A stretch of DNA of 64,000 nt from Mantis religiosa (Eukaryota; Arthropoda; Insecta; Mantodea; Mantidae). This document shows, piece after piece, positions 34,651 to 45,264 of this stretch. The translations under genes and the position numbers were made by a program. Numbering within the stretch: position 1 is the stretch's first letter; each line of letters starts with the position of its first letter. The notes beneath the pieces were generated by a model, which searched no databases, had not been told where the DNA came from, and worked only from the letters and a program-made list of their open reading frames with translations. Location of the stretch: the NCBI GenBank assembly GCA_030765055.1, contig CM060947.1:100504711-100568710 (forward strand), given 5' to 3'.

Positions 34651-34995
34651 ATAATAAATAATAACCCATGGCGCAACAGCCCTTAAAGGGCCCTGGCCTA
34701 CCAACCCGACTGCCGGCCTCATGCACACTTACGCATGGCAGAGGTGGACGATCATCCAACCGATACGGAGAGGAGATGTGGTCAGCATCTCGGCATCCCC
34801 CAGCCGGAATATTGGTTTCCATGATCAGGGCCGCTTATTAGCGTAAGCTCTTCACTTTCCTCACGATGCTGAGTGGGCACCGGTCCTATACCCTGGACCT
34901 AAAATCTGCACCCCATGGGTGGGCTTGAACCCGGGCTGCTTTCTCTGGCCAGGGACCAAGGCATACTGCCTTAGCCCACTACGCCACAGCGATAG
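34651..34995 (-). repeat. tRNA-derived SINE F
   Basis: On the minus strand, GCTGTGGCGTAGTGGGCTAAGGC (box A) and GGTTCAAGCCC (box B) are followed by a body of about 250 bp. A 17-bp duplication with one mismatch flanks it: GACTGAAATTGAATTAT (34634-34650) and GACTGAAAATGAATTAT (34996-35012). Only this copy is in the window. Confidence 0.88.
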
Positions 34996-35012
34996 GACTG
35001 AAAATGAATTAT

Positions 35013-35547
35013 TGAAGTTAAATGCAGAAAACGAAGAAATGCTGGTGTTGTAGTCATCATATTGCCATAATATTGATTGTTACTTGTGATGAATGTTGTC
35101 CATCAATAACGATTTTTCTTAGCAATTATGGAAATACAAATTTAAAATACAAATTTAAAATACAAACGTGTTCAACATTACAAAGTATTAAGTAGAGAGT
35201 AAATGTTATTTTCTAACAAAACAGGAGAAAAAGCACCCTGCTTAAGTCTGTTGGAAGCAGGAATTCATTATTGATGAAAATTAATAAGATGTTTGATATG
35301 CAATGGCATCTGATATTATGAAACTCTGCCAAATATGTTGAATTATTTCACTGTTTTACGTTCTTTAGAAATACAAATGCAGTACAAAGGAGAGAGAACT
35401 AAACTTAAAGGAATGTTAAAAAAGCTGCAGTCATGGTTATTAGTAATTGCACATTACCTTAATCATGACACACTAAAACTTCTAGAGCAGTTCTTATTGT
35501 TGCTGTGAAAGAAATTCAAACAGGCAGTCTGAAAAATGCAGTATTAT
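35013..35547. other. No gene recognised
   Basis: AT-rich, no open frame of note. Confidence 0.4.
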
Positions 35548-36119
35548 TATGGATAGAGTCAACATGAAAAATTCAATGCCATGGCCAGGATTTGAACCAC
35601 GGATCTCCTGGTTTCTGTCCAGTCATTCTAACCCACCGAGCTACCATGGCCAACGTGCCGTCCTGACATTAAATTCTCCAATTGACTCATATATTTTCCC
35701 GGTAAACCACTAGGAGCTCTCGTATCCGAGATACACTGTTTGTGGCGACTTACTGTTGTAAGTACTTCAATCCCAAGCTTCACCATTAAACTCTTATTAT
35801 CTAAATTAATTAGTGGAAATTAATCATTTCCTCACACTAGCCTACATAGGCTGAGGTTCTGTATGGATAGAGTCAACATGAAAAATTCAATGGCATGGCC
35901 AGGATTTGAACCACGGATCTCCTGGTTTCTGTCCAGTCGCTCTAACCCACTGAGCTACCATGGCCAATGTGCTGTCCTGACATTAAATTCTCCATTTGAC
36001 TCATATATTTTCCCGGTAAACCACTAGGGGCTCTCGTATCCGAGAGACACCATTTGTGGCGACTTTCTATCGTAAGTACTTGAATCTCAGGCTTCACCAT
36101 TAAACTCTTATTATTTAAG
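35548..36119 (-). repeat. Tandem tRNA-derived repeat D, copies 2 and 3
   Basis: Two head-to-tail units with a period of 314 bp (TATGGATAGAGTC at 35548 and 35862). Each has on the minus strand a 5' part (AATAAGAGTTTAATGGTGAAGC...GATACGAGAGCTCCTAGTGGTTTACCGGG), then the tRNA-like head with GCCATGG/CCATGGC closing as an acceptor stem, then TTGAATTTTTCATGTTGACTC. Copies differ by a few per cent. The second unit lacks its 5' edge. Confidence 0.85.
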
Positions 36120-36194
36120 ACTGGATGGAAACCAGGAGATCCGTGGTTCAAATCCCGGCCATGGCATTGAATTTTTCATGTTGACTATCCATAC
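36120..36194 (+). repeat. Repeat D, copy 4, left part (split by Gypsy-1)
   Basis: Plus-strand tRNA-like 3' half (ACTGGATGGAAACCAGGAGATCC, GTGGTTCAAATCCCGG, CCATGGCATTG) up to CTATCCATAC. At this point the Gypsy element enters. The remainder resumes at 38738. It lies in inverted orientation to copies 2 and 3. Confidence 0.8.
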
Positions 36195-36431
36195 TGTGAC
36201 TTTGTGGGTTCGTGAAATAAAAGTTGAGGTTACAAACACAAAAACTGTACTTTATTCTCGTAGCAAATTAACTCTTCACAATTACAATTTGTTAGATCCT
36301 AAAACTGTTTATTTTAAAAACACTTCGCTCAACTGTCTGTCGCTTCCGGTAACGATCGGCCCCGAAGTTTCCCGAATCTCCACCGGCCTTCATTTATTGA
36401 TCGGCATCGCGAGTCTGCCGCCAGGGTAACA
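36195..36431 (-). repeat. Gypsy-1 3' LTR
   Basis: 237 bp, read on the minus strand from TGTTACCCTGGCGGC to GTCACA. It matches the other LTR closely, apart from a 2-base indel near the end and a few substitutions. Confidence 0.93.
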
Positions 36432-36448
36432 CTGCTCCCTCCTCAAGG

Positions 36449-36935
36449 CTAGTCGTCCCGAACAGCGCCTTCGTAGCGGGCCAGGCGATCCAGGTGTACC
36501 ACCATCTTTCCTCGGGGCACCTTCTGTATGTGGTAGACCACGTCGTTAATCCTCTTCACCACTCGGTACGGTCCTTGCCATGGCTGCTGAAGCTTCGGGC
36601 AGCGTCCCTTGGTCCGGGTCGGGCGGTACAACCAGACCAGGTCACCTTGCTGGAACCCTTGGCTGTTGGCTTGCCTGTCGTATCGGGTTTTCATGCGGTC
36701 GCTCGCCTTCTGGATGTTCTGGCGAGCCATCTCGTGCATGTCGTGGAGGTGGTCCACCAGGTTCTCCACATCCCTCAAGAGTGGCCCCAAGTCTGCGTCC
36801 GCCAGCTGCTCCCTCCTCAGGCCTGCGCTGTCCCAGCCATCCGCAGGCACTGCCGTGACTACTCGAACTGCTGCGGCACGCTGCTTCCCCTCTACTCTTG
36901 TGCATTGGCCGCACTCTTCTGGACAGGGGTCTTCG
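36449..36935 (-). pseudogene. Gypsy-1 integrase: N-terminal stub joined to C-terminal domain
   Basis: The open 133-codon frame begins in the linker after RNase H (PADGWDSAGLRREQLADADLG). It then passes abruptly to the region after the catalytic core (DMHEMARQNIQKASDRMKTRYD). It ends in a GPY/F-type module (WQGPYRVVKRINDVVYHIQ, VVHLDRLARYEG). The zinc-binding and DDE core are missing, so there is no integration activity. The join is in frame. Confidence 0.88.
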
Positions 36936-36939
36936 GGAC

Positions 36940-38471
36940 ATAGCGTCCGCGTTACCGTGACTCTTCCCTCTGCGATGTTCCGAGGTGAAGTCGTACTCCT
37001 GCTGCCTCTGGACCCAACGTGCTGTCTGGCCTTCCGGTCGCGCCGTCACCATCACCTCGCTCCTCGCGGGGACAACCACGTCTTCGTTCAAGATGACCCT
37101 GCAAATTCCAAGGCGCTCTTCTGGTTGACGGAGTATAACCTCTTCTCCATTGAGCCTCAGGACCTTCCTGCCGACGTCGACCGTCGCCTCGTGGCTCCTG
37201 AGGGCATCCAGTCCCAGAATCACCTCCTCAGTCACCTTCGCGACGAACACCCACAGACGCACGGCACTCCGTCCCAAGGTCAGCTCCAGCAGGGCCTCCT
37301 TCTCCACAGGCAAGGTGTCGCCCGATGCCAACACAAGCTGGTATGGTCGGCTCGGCTTCCTCGTCGGCAAACCATTCGCCACGTCAGGTCTGATGATGGT
37401 CACGGCTGCCCCAGTGTCCACTAGCACGCGGCACGGCTTTCCTCCTACCCAGCCGTCCGCGATGAGGCTGTCATCCATACGCCGGCTGACGGCGCGCAGC
37501 GTCACTCGAGGGGATGGTGGTGATGGCGCCGACGTGTCCCTCTCCACGCCGGGCCTTACTCGTTCTTCCCGCTGCCCTTCCTGGTGTGGGCAGTCTCTCT
37601 GCAGGTGTCCGGGCTGTCCACACCCCCAACACAGGCCACTAGGTGTTCGCCGGCGTCCCTCAGCTGGTCTTCTGTCTCCGGCGTAGCGGACACTCCTCGT
37701 TCTCGACGTCGGGATAGATGCTTCCTTGGCCGCCTCCATCCTTAATGCCGCTGTCAGCGCCTCGTGGATGGTTTTATAATCGCCGAGCATTTGGTGCTGA
37801 CGAATCTCCGTGTCCCGTACCCCGTCAACGAAGGTGTAGGCAACTTCCCGGGACACGAACTCTGGTGGGAGGTCGACTAGGGCCTTGCTAGCCAGTTGTT
37901 CAACTGCCAGGGCGAACTCCTGCAGCGTCTCCCCCGGCTGCTGTGACCTTGCCTTTAGCTGGCTGCGGTACGCTGCGGCTAAGCGGTGGTTCCCGAAACG
38001 ATTCTCCAGGGCCTCCCAGATGTCCTTGGGCGCCGCCGTTGTCTGCACCGCGTTTAGGACTTCCGCGGCCCGACCCTGGAGGCTGGCTATTAACTGTGTG
38101 GCCTCCTCCTCGGGTGACCATTTGTTGTGCTTGGCCACTGCGCCGAATTGGCGGCGGAAGAACTCAAACGTTGACGCGCCGTCATATTTCGGAGGTTTGA
38201 CGCGCGCCGATGTTGTGTCGCGTCCCGGTGCGTCGACCCTGAAATCCTTTAACCTCCTGCCGACGACGTCCTCCACCATGGCGTTCAGGGACTTTGCGTT
38301 GCTGTCAGCCTTTCCCTCCAGCTCGTCAACGCGGCTCGCCAGGTCTTCGACGCGCTCGCCTAACTCTGTGACGTCCACTTTCACGCCGGTCAGCTGCTCT
38401 TCAATCTTTGCGGCGAGGGCCTTGTTCGCCGCTTTCATTTCCGTGGTCAATTCGGCCATCTTCGTGGTCAT
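36940..38471 (-). pseudogene. Gypsy-1 gag-protease with RNase H stub
   Basis: The frame is open from inside the LTR; the likely gag start is the Met at about 38471 (MTTKMAELTTEM). A coiled coil lies at about residues 5-65. The gag core includes YDGASTFEFFRRQFGAVAKH and WEALENRFGN. A CCHC knuckle reads CWGCGQPGHLQRDC. The protease has its active site VLVDTGAAVTIIRP and later ILGLDALRSHE. Shortly after MVTARPEGQTARW the frame jumps to the end of RNase H (HRRGKSHGNADAMSRR), so the polymerase is deleted. It could still supply gag-like protein, but not cDNA synthesis. Confidence 0.9.
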
Positions 38472-38502
38472 CGTCGCGGCCAATTTGCTATTAGACACCA
38501 AT

Positions 38503-38737
38503 TGTGACTGTGGGTTCGTGAAATAAAATTCGAGGTTACAAACACAAAAACTGTACTTTATTCTCGTAGCAAATACACTCTTCACAATTACAATTTGCTA
38601 GATCCTAAAACTGTTTATTTTAAAAACACTTCGCTCAACTGTCTGTCGCTTCCGGTAACGATCGGCCCCGAAGTTTCCCGAATCTCCACCGGCCTTCATT
38701 TATTGATCGGCATCGCGAGTCTGCCGCCAGGGTAACA
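38503..38737 (-). repeat. Gypsy-1 5' LTR
   Basis: 235 bp copy of the same LTR. It would carry the promoter for minus-strand transcription of the element. Confidence 0.93.
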
Positions 38738-39122
38738 ATACATAACCTTAGCCTATGTAAGGCTAGTGTGAAGAAATCATTAATTTCCACCAATTAACTT
38801 AAGAGAATAAGAGTTTAATGGTGAAGCCTGTGATTCAATTACTTATGATAGTAAGTTGCTACAAACGGTGTATCTCGGATATGAGAGCCCCTAGTGGTTT
38901 ACAGGGAAAATATATGAGTCAGTTGGAGAATTTAATGTCATGATGACACGTTGGCCATGGTAGCTCGGTGGGTTAGAGCGACTGGACAGAAACCAGGATA
39001 TCCGTGGTTCAAATCCCGGCCATGGCATTGAATTTTTCGTGTTGACTCTATCCATACAGAACCTTAGCCTATGTACGGCTAGTGTGAAGAAATTATTAAT
39101 TTCCACCAATTACTTAAATAAT
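38738..39122 (+). repeat. Repeat D, copy 4 right part and copy 5, tandem
   Basis: After the Gypsy-1 right duplication, copy 4 continues as ATAACCTTAGCCTATGTAAGGCTAGTG to about 38803. A full copy 5 follows head-to-tail (38804-39122) with its 5' part, tRNA-like head (38954-39026) and 3' part. Its acceptor-like ends GCCATGG/CCATGGC still pair. The unit length agrees with the minus-strand tandem at 35548. Confidence 0.85.
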
Positions 39123-39924
39123 AGCAGTATTATTAGTTTATGAAGTCAAGATAATGATGAAGATATTGCTCATAAAACCTTTAAAGTATAAGAGCAAAAT
39201 GTTTCATCTTCTTAGGACTTTCTTCAAGGTCCTGTTGATAATATGAATTGGAGATTTGATGAAGTGAGAATATTCAAAAAGCACCACTGTTGAATCAAAG
39301 AATAGCCAAAAAGTGAAATAGAACATATGTTACATGGTGACAAGGAAATCTCTTTATTTAGTGTTACAGTAAAAATAGAGAGATCATAGAGGTTTGTTAC
39401 TTTATGCTTAACTGCTTCCAGTTGATGCTTATGAAAATATTAAAGGCATATTGATTCTGCCATAATTAAAAACATGCTGCATAATTATTTATATACTTTT
39501 AAACATTAGTAAGTTGAAGCCTTGTTTAAGTTCATGCAGAGAGAAAATAATAATGGTGTTAGCTTACTAAACTTGTGCTACAATAATACATGGAATGACA
39601 ACAGGACATGAAAATTACATGAAGAGTTCTAGTCAAGAATATAGTAGATCGTGGTAGGTCATTATGAAGTATATTTTTCACTCACTTTTTATCTTCAGAG
39701 GAATATCATCCACTCTTGACCATTCTTGTCCATAAACACCAAAGGTTAGAGAAATCTGATCTTGATTCAGTTTAATATAATTTTTCAGTATATCATAGTC
39801 CTTACACACTGAAATTGTTTCAGTTTTTCTGTCTAACAAGGTTAAAATTCATTAACTGATTTCTCTTTTGCAGTCACTTGTCAATATAGGAATAGTCTGC
39901 ACTTCATGAAGCACATCATCCATT
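39123..39924. other. No gene recognised
   Basis: 800 bp of AT-rich DNA without open frames or repeat ends that I recognise. Confidence 0.4.
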
Positions 39925-40145
39925 TAAGTCGTATTGGTCTGGGCAGCTCAGTTTAAGTGCTGGCCTACTGAATCCCAAGGGCACAAATTCAAACAATACC
40001 TAGACCAAGGGTTTTTTAAATATTAAGGACTACCCATGATTGTAGATTTACTAGCATGTAAAAGAACTCCAGCAGGATAAAATTTCAGCACATTAGTGGC
40101 ACTGATATGATCCTTGCAGTTGTCCTTTTGTTAATAAACAACACA
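39925..40145 (+). repeat. tRNA-derived SINE E, copy 1
   Basis: GGTCTGGGCAGCTCAGTTTAAGTGCTGG (box A region), a decayed box B (GCACAAATTCAAAC), then a body with AGCATGTAAAAGAACTCCAGCAGGATAAAATTTC and a TTGTTAATAAACAACA end. This is an insect SINE body type. Probably an old copy. Confidence 0.6.
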
Positions 40146-40236
40146 TTTATTCATTTCATTCCTACCTCAATTCAAGATGAAAACCAGTAAGCTTTAGATT
40201 TCTATTGAGAGAAATTTTAATGTCAATAGCTTTTGT

Positions 40237-40238
40237 TT

Positions 40239-40294
<56 letters not shown>

Positions 40295-40295
40295 T
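40237..40295 (+). repeat. Microsatellite (ATC)n
   Basis: About 19 perfect ATC repeats directly downstream (in LINE orientation) of the degraded catalytic box of the surrounding RT remnant. Confidence 0.97.
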
Positions 40296-40736
40296 TCCAA
40301 GTACATCTGCAATCATATAAATTTCTACTCGGTCATCAAAAGTACGAGCAGAAAAGTCATGAATGTATATAATAAAAAATACTGGCCCAATATGGAACCT
40401 TGTGTAGATACTATACCTCATGCAATTAAAATCAGAAATGTGGCCACTAATGGAAACTAATTGAAACTTATCTCTCAAATTTGTTTCAATGAAAACATTG
40501 CTGATATTAAATCTGTAATATTGCAATTTCTGTAATAAAATATCATGAGAGATGGAATAAAAAAATTTAGTTGTCATAAAAGCATCCATAGTTGATTCAC
40601 CATCTTCTAATGCTTCAAAAAGCTTTTCCAGAAATCTGTTAATTACTTTATGTTATGAGGTCTAAATCCATATTGATTACAAAAGTTGTTACTTTCAAAA
40701 TAAATATAAATTAGATTAAAAGTTCAAATATCTTGA

Positions 40737-40984
40737 ATGTGAAATGTGTATTGTTTAACGCCCGCTTTTACTACATATGGCATCGCAGGCGATGACACTG
40801 ATGATACATGAGATGAAGATGGAGCACTGGTGGAATGAGATGGCGGGGGAAACCGGAGTCCCGGAGAAAACCCACCCCAGCGCCGTGTTGTCCACCACAA
40901 ATCTCACTTTGCGGTCGCCTGGGATTGAACCCGGGCCGCCTTGGTGAGAGCCAAGCGGTCTAACCACTGAGCCACGGCGCGGCC
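40737..40984 (-). repeat. tRNA-derived SINE A, copy 6
   Basis: Full-length minus-strand copy flanked by a perfect 12-bp duplication CAAATATCTTGA (40725-40736 and 40985-40996). It is inserted in the LINE RT remnant. Confidence 0.93.
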
Positions 40985-41371
40985 CAAATATCTTGAGATT
41001 GTGCAAATGGTACTAATAGGTTTGTATTATTGAAATCATTTGTATAGTATTTTTCAAAGCATGATTAACCTTAAAAGAGAATTGCTCACCCTGCATTGGA
41101 TAATAACCATTTGAGAACCTAAGGTGACCCTCATAAACAGTGTGAGAGGTTATTGTAGCCAGGGTAAGTTAAAACCTTTTATATATATAATTTTTTTATT
41201 GTTCGATCAGCAGCACAATGCTTTACAGACCAGAGTGAAAAAAAGGTAACAGACAATAAGAACAATAACACTCAGGGGCAGGCTAACAGGCCGCCCCCTA
41301 ACTACATTAAGTTAGAACTCCAATAATACTCTCTGAGAAATTACGTCAATATTGAAGATGTAAGACAGACA

Positions 41372-43097
41372 TCAAGCACTAGAATCACTCGAATCAGATG
41401 TATCACTTAGAAGCAGGTCCTGTGGTAGTCTCCTCTTCAAGCGTGAGGGCTGGCGCGTGCGGACGCCAATGTTATAATGCACAGCTCCTGGAACTTCTTG
41501 CAGTGTGGAAAAGAAACGACGAGCGATCCTGCGAATGTAGTCGTGAAGAGTTAACAGTCCTAGTTCGTGATGGAGCTGCTGATTACGGATGAACCATGGA
41601 GTGTTGATAGCGATGCACATGAAGCGATTCTGTATGACCTGAAGACGACGCAGATGACATGTGTGTGCAGCCCCCCACACTTGGCAGGCATATGTAATAA
41701 GCGGACGAACGAGTGATTTGTAGAGTAACAATGAAGACTGTAGGCCGAGGATGGAACGGCGATGCAACAGAGGTGAGAGTTTTGAAAGTCGCCCGGAGGC
41801 CAGTGATATAAGACGATCGATATGAGCACGCCAGGTCAGTCGAGAGTCCAAAAGCACTCCAAGGTATTTAACGGGAGTTGTAGTGGGGAGCCAAGGGACA
41901 TGTTCCTGTAGAGACACAACGGAGTAAGCGGAGTATATCGGCGAAGAGTGAAGATTTTAGCTTCGGTTTTCTGAGGGTTCAATGAGATCCGCCAAGTGCT
42001 GAACCAATGAGTTAGGCGATCTAAAGAGAGCTGTACTACTTGTTGTACGTGCTGGAGATTAACATGAGAATAATATAGTACTGTGTCATCAGCGTAAAGA
42101 GCTAAAGAAGTTGGAGCTAAGTTAGGAATATCAGAAATGTATATATTAAATTGAGTAGGAGCCAAGATTGAACCCTGTGGGACACCTGCAGTAATATTAC
42201 ATGGGGATGAAAGCTTTCCTCCAATGCGTACTGAAAAGCTGCTGTCGTAGAGGAAACTGTGGATTAGATGTGATGAGGAAGACTGATGCGGTAGAGCTTA
42301 AGGAGCAAACCATCATGCCAAACCCTGTCGAATGCCTGTGCCACATCAAGGAAGACAGCCGTGGTATACTGATGGGCCTTGAAGCCGTGAACAATTGACT
42401 GAGTTAGTCATAAAAGCTGATGGGTAGTGGAATGTTTATGACAAAATCCAAATTGATAAGGCGGAAGAACATGGTTATGATTAAGGTAAGACAGAAGACG
42501 GCGATGAATTACTTTTTCAAACAGCTTGGAGAGGGTCGGCAACAGACTTATAGGACGATAGCTTTCGGGGAGATGTTTGGGTTTATTGGGCTTATGGAAG
42601 ACTGCTATATGGGCAAACTTCCAGGTGCGAGGAAAATAGCCGAGGCGTAGACAAGCATTGAGGATGGGTGACAAGTATGCAACTGCTTTTTTGGTGAGCT
42701 TCTTGATAACAATGTTAGGAACCAAGTCGTACCCGGGAGATTTCTTAAGGGGATGGGCTCGAATCAGGGAAGATAGTTCCCCTGGGCTTGTAAATGAAAT
42801 CCTTTGTGAGACTGTGGGTCGAGTGCGATAGGTATGTAGCTCCTTTTCCACGTCTGCAACAGTCTCATCATCGGCTGATATGGGAAGTGCAAACACACGC
42901 TCAAAGTGATCGGCCAAAATTTCACACTTGGTGGGAATATCTGTAACCAGTCTATCACCTGCAGACAGGGTCGGTACAACAGTCGGCTCACGAAGAACAT
43001 GTTTGGTGGCCTCCCACAGCGTGTGGTCAGAAGGAGAGAGTGACGCAAGATAGCGCTCATAGGACTCCAGACGATGTCGCTCCAACTCCAGTTTCAC
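41372..43097 (-). pseudogene. LINE-3 ORF2 reverse transcriptase and C-terminus
   Basis: The first open part, 42408-43097, has HPLKKSPGYDLVPNIVIKKL, HKPNKPKHLPESYRPISLLPTLSKLFEKV and YQFGFCHKHST. The middle part (42200-42400) keeps AVFLDVAQAFDRVWHDGLL but carries a stop and a frame change. The next part, 41836-42165, has LYADDTVLYY (intact YADD) and LNPQKTEAKIF. A C-terminal part, 41372-41917, has VKYLGVLLDSRLTWRAHI and CQVWGAA. Only a few mutations break it. Confidence 0.88.
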
Positions 43098-43189
43098 CCG
43101 TCGAATGAGTCCGTTGAGCTTTCGACGGAGCCAGGGTTGTCGGTTCCGTTTCCTCTGTCAACGAACATGGTGTTTTTCTCAGATGAAAC

Positions 43190-44101
43190 TTAAAATGGAG
43201 AGGGGTAAGAAGGGGGAAGAATGATGTTGTCTATGTGGAGAAGTGGAAAGTCTGGCGCAGCTGCAAATGGTGTCAGTGAAGTGCTGTATCGATCCACATT
43301 GTGATTAGTGGCAAGTTGGTACGAACTGGTGAGTGTTACATCCAGATGAGACTGGAATGTTTCCCAATGAATGTAACCGTTGAGCAGCCTAGGAGCTAAT
43401 TGGTGGAAGGCAGGTGGAATAGAAAAGGTGACAATCACCGGGCAATGATCAGAATCAAGATCTGGTATGGAAGAAACAAAAGTGGGCAGGTTTAGATTAT
43501 GGTGTATACCGATATCTAGAATATCAGGGACAAATAAGGGATTGGAAGGAAAATGAGTAGGATCTTCGGGTGCCAATATCGATAGGCCATAAGTAGCAAG
43601 GGCTGTAAACAGAAGTTGGCCATTTGGATTTGTCGTTCGGCATCCCCAGGAGGAATGCTTACAGTTGAGATCACCTAGAAGAAGAGTGCTGTTCCCCACA
43701 GGGAAGAGAAGTGAGAGATATGTAGTATTCAGCCTGCGATTCGGTGGTTTGTATGCGCTAAGAATGACAAGGTCTCCACCGTCTGCACAATAGAGTTTAA
43801 TACCCACCACTTCCAAATTGGGCACATGTGGGAGAAATATCTTGCTGTGACTCAGAGAACGTCGGATGAGAAGAGCCACTCCGCTAGATGCTTTATCTGC
43901 GTCACAGTCCTGCCGGTAAATGACGTAACCAGGAACAGTGAAATTCTCATTGGGAAGAAAATGTGTCTTTGTTACACAAGCTATATCAACATTGTGATGC
44001 GTAAGAAATGCTATGAAGGAGGAGCGTTTAGCCCGAATACCGTTAGAGTTCCAATTCAGGAGTGTGAGCTGACGTAGAGATGACAGATTACGGGTGGCCA
44101 T
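43190..44101 (-). CDS. LINE-3 ORF2 N-terminal endonuclease (open frame)
   Basis: Intact 303-codon frame starting at the Met at 44101, whose ATG overlaps the ORF1 stop. It is an APE-type endonuclease: LLNWNSNGIRAKR at the N-terminus, VDIACVTKTHF (usually an E-T-x pair; here K-T), LLLGDLNCKHSSWGC (the GDxN box), and LDSDHCPVIVTF (SDH box). The ExT glutamate appears replaced by Lys, so nicking activity is doubtful. The frame closes at 43190 before the RT, probably by mutation. Confidence 0.8.
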   Translation of the reverse strand: MATRNLSSLRQLTLLNWNSNGIRAKRSSFIAFLTHHNVDIACVTKTHFLPNENFTVPGYVIYRQDCDADKASSGVALLIRRSLSHSKIFLPHVPNLEVVGIKLYCADGGDLVILSAYKPPNRRLNTTYLSLLFPVGNSTLLLGDLNCKHSSWGCRTTNPNGQLLFTALATYGLSILAPEDPTHFPSNPLFVPDILDIGIHHNLNLPTFVSSIPDLDSDHCPVIVTFSIPPAFHQLAPRLLNGYIHWETFQSHLDVTLTSSYQLATNHNVDRYSTSLTPFAAAPDFPLLHIDNIILPPSYPSPF

Positions 44102-45264
44102 TGTGAAAGATTGGAGAAAGAAGGGAACGAAGAAGTTGCAGTAGTTGCAGGAGAACTGGAGAAAACAGATTACACAGAAAAGTACCTAGCGGTGCAATCA
44201 TTTCTTTCAAGGAAGTCCAAGACGGGGGTGCAGATGCAGAATCCTCTGGTGAAGGAATTGAAGAACGTCCTTGAGAGGGAGGTGAACGCCCAGTCAGTAC
44301 CTGTGAATAAGTCTGTGATGGCGGAGAAGAAACAGTTGCGGAAGGACTATGTCGTGTTTGTTGTTGCTGTTGTGGACGCTGTGCTTGTTGTTGCTGAACC
44401 AGTGGCTGTTGTTGAGAAGCTGAGGTTGGTTGCTGTGAATTGTGACGGGATGGTGTTGCCTGCTGCTGAAAGTGCTGAGACTGTCGTTCCTTCAGCTGTA
44501 AGTAATGAGAACAACCGCGATAGTTTGCCGAATGATCTTGTTGGCAATTAACACACTGAGCTGGTGTAGTAGAGGGCTTCGTGCACTGAGAAAAGTGATG
44601 GTTGCCTGTGCAGCGAACACAGCGGGGCTCTAGGTGGCAGTAATTTTTGGTGTGTCCATAGTTTTGGCAGTTAGTACACTGAGGCAGTTCCCTATTGTGT
44701 CGGCGATGTTCTACTTTGACTACGCTGTACAGTAGTCAGGATAGATTAAGAATATGTTTACCTTGGTCATTGTTAAGGACGTCAACCACACAGATAGGCA
44801 TCGGTTCCTTGTTCATACGTAGTAAACGTGTAACTTTACGAACAGGGAAGTTCTGAGCACAAAGTTCATCATAAATCTCTTGGTCACTGAGGGAACACGG
44901 TAGGTTGCGTAAGACAACTGAAAAAAGTTTGCCTGAAGGGTTGTGAAATGTGTAGTATTCTTGCTTAATTGATGTCAAGTACGTGGTAAGGTTGCGGTAG
45001 TCTGTGGACGTCGAAGTGTAGACCTTAAGAATGGCTTCCCGTAGCTCAGTGTGAAATTCAAATAAGACACATTCTTTTACATCTTGTAGTAGCAATTGAT
45101 AATTGTGCACATTGCAGACACATATAGGAGGAATTTTCTCTTTCTGAGAGATGGAGACTGTGTCAGAAGAATCGTGGCCTGGTGCTTCACTTTAAGGATT
45201 GAAGCGATTAGATGTAGGAATTGGGTATGCATAGCGTGAGAGAGTAGGTTGTTCAGAAACAGAG
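44088..45264 (-). pseudogene. LINE-3 ORF1 (gag-like, three zinc knuckles)
   Basis: Pieces in one frame contain a PRE_C2HC-like region (FSVVLRNLPCSLSDQEIYDELCAQNF) within 44736-45110. In-frame stops lie at about 45194 and 44738. CCHC-type knuckles follow (CTNCQNYGHTKNYCH; CVRCTGNHHFSQC; CVNCQQDHSANYRGC), then a Gln/Ser/Pro-rich tail. The stop is TAA at 44090-44088, inside the start of ORF2. Such proteins coat element RNA. Two point mutations separate it from a complete frame. Confidence 0.8.

Larger units (their letters stand above)
36195..38737 (-). mobile_element. Ty3/Gypsy retrotransposon with internal deletions (Gypsy-1)
   Basis: Two LTRs (36195-36431 and 38503-38737, TG...CA) differ at only a handful of positions. 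They are flanked by the 4-bp duplication ATAC (36191-36194 and 38738-38741). The minus-strand order is 5' LTR, a primer-site region starting ATTGGTGTC next to the LTR, gag, protease, a short RNase H end, a stub of integrase N-terminus, integrase C-terminus, a purine tract GAGGAGGGAGCAG, and 3' LTR. Most of RT/RNase H and the integrase core is deleted. The internal part is far more GC-rich than the surroundings. Confidence 0.93.
40193..41165 (-). pseudogene. LINE reverse transcriptase remnant, interrupted by SINE A6
   Basis: The minus-strand piece 40194-40589 includes MTTKFFYSISHDILLQKLQYY (RT block 2) and VFFIIYIHDFSA (block 4). It ends DRVEIYMIADV where the YADD box should be. A (GAT)n microsatellite then replaces the rest. 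The upstream half beyond the SINE (40997-41165) is too decayed to name. The right edge is the target site of LINE-3. Confidence 0.6.

Noticed and set aside
36609..38526. Long plus-strand open frames (271, 178 and 213 codons) opposite Gypsy-1
   Set aside because: They are antisense shadows of the GC-rich gag-protease and integrase frames. They have no domain and their composition follows the real genes on the other strand.
38954..39026. Functional tRNA gene with anticodon AGA-like loop
   Set aside because: The acceptor arms pair and box A and B are good, but the T arm does not pair properly. The block recurs inside a 314-bp repeat at several sites, so it is a repeat head.
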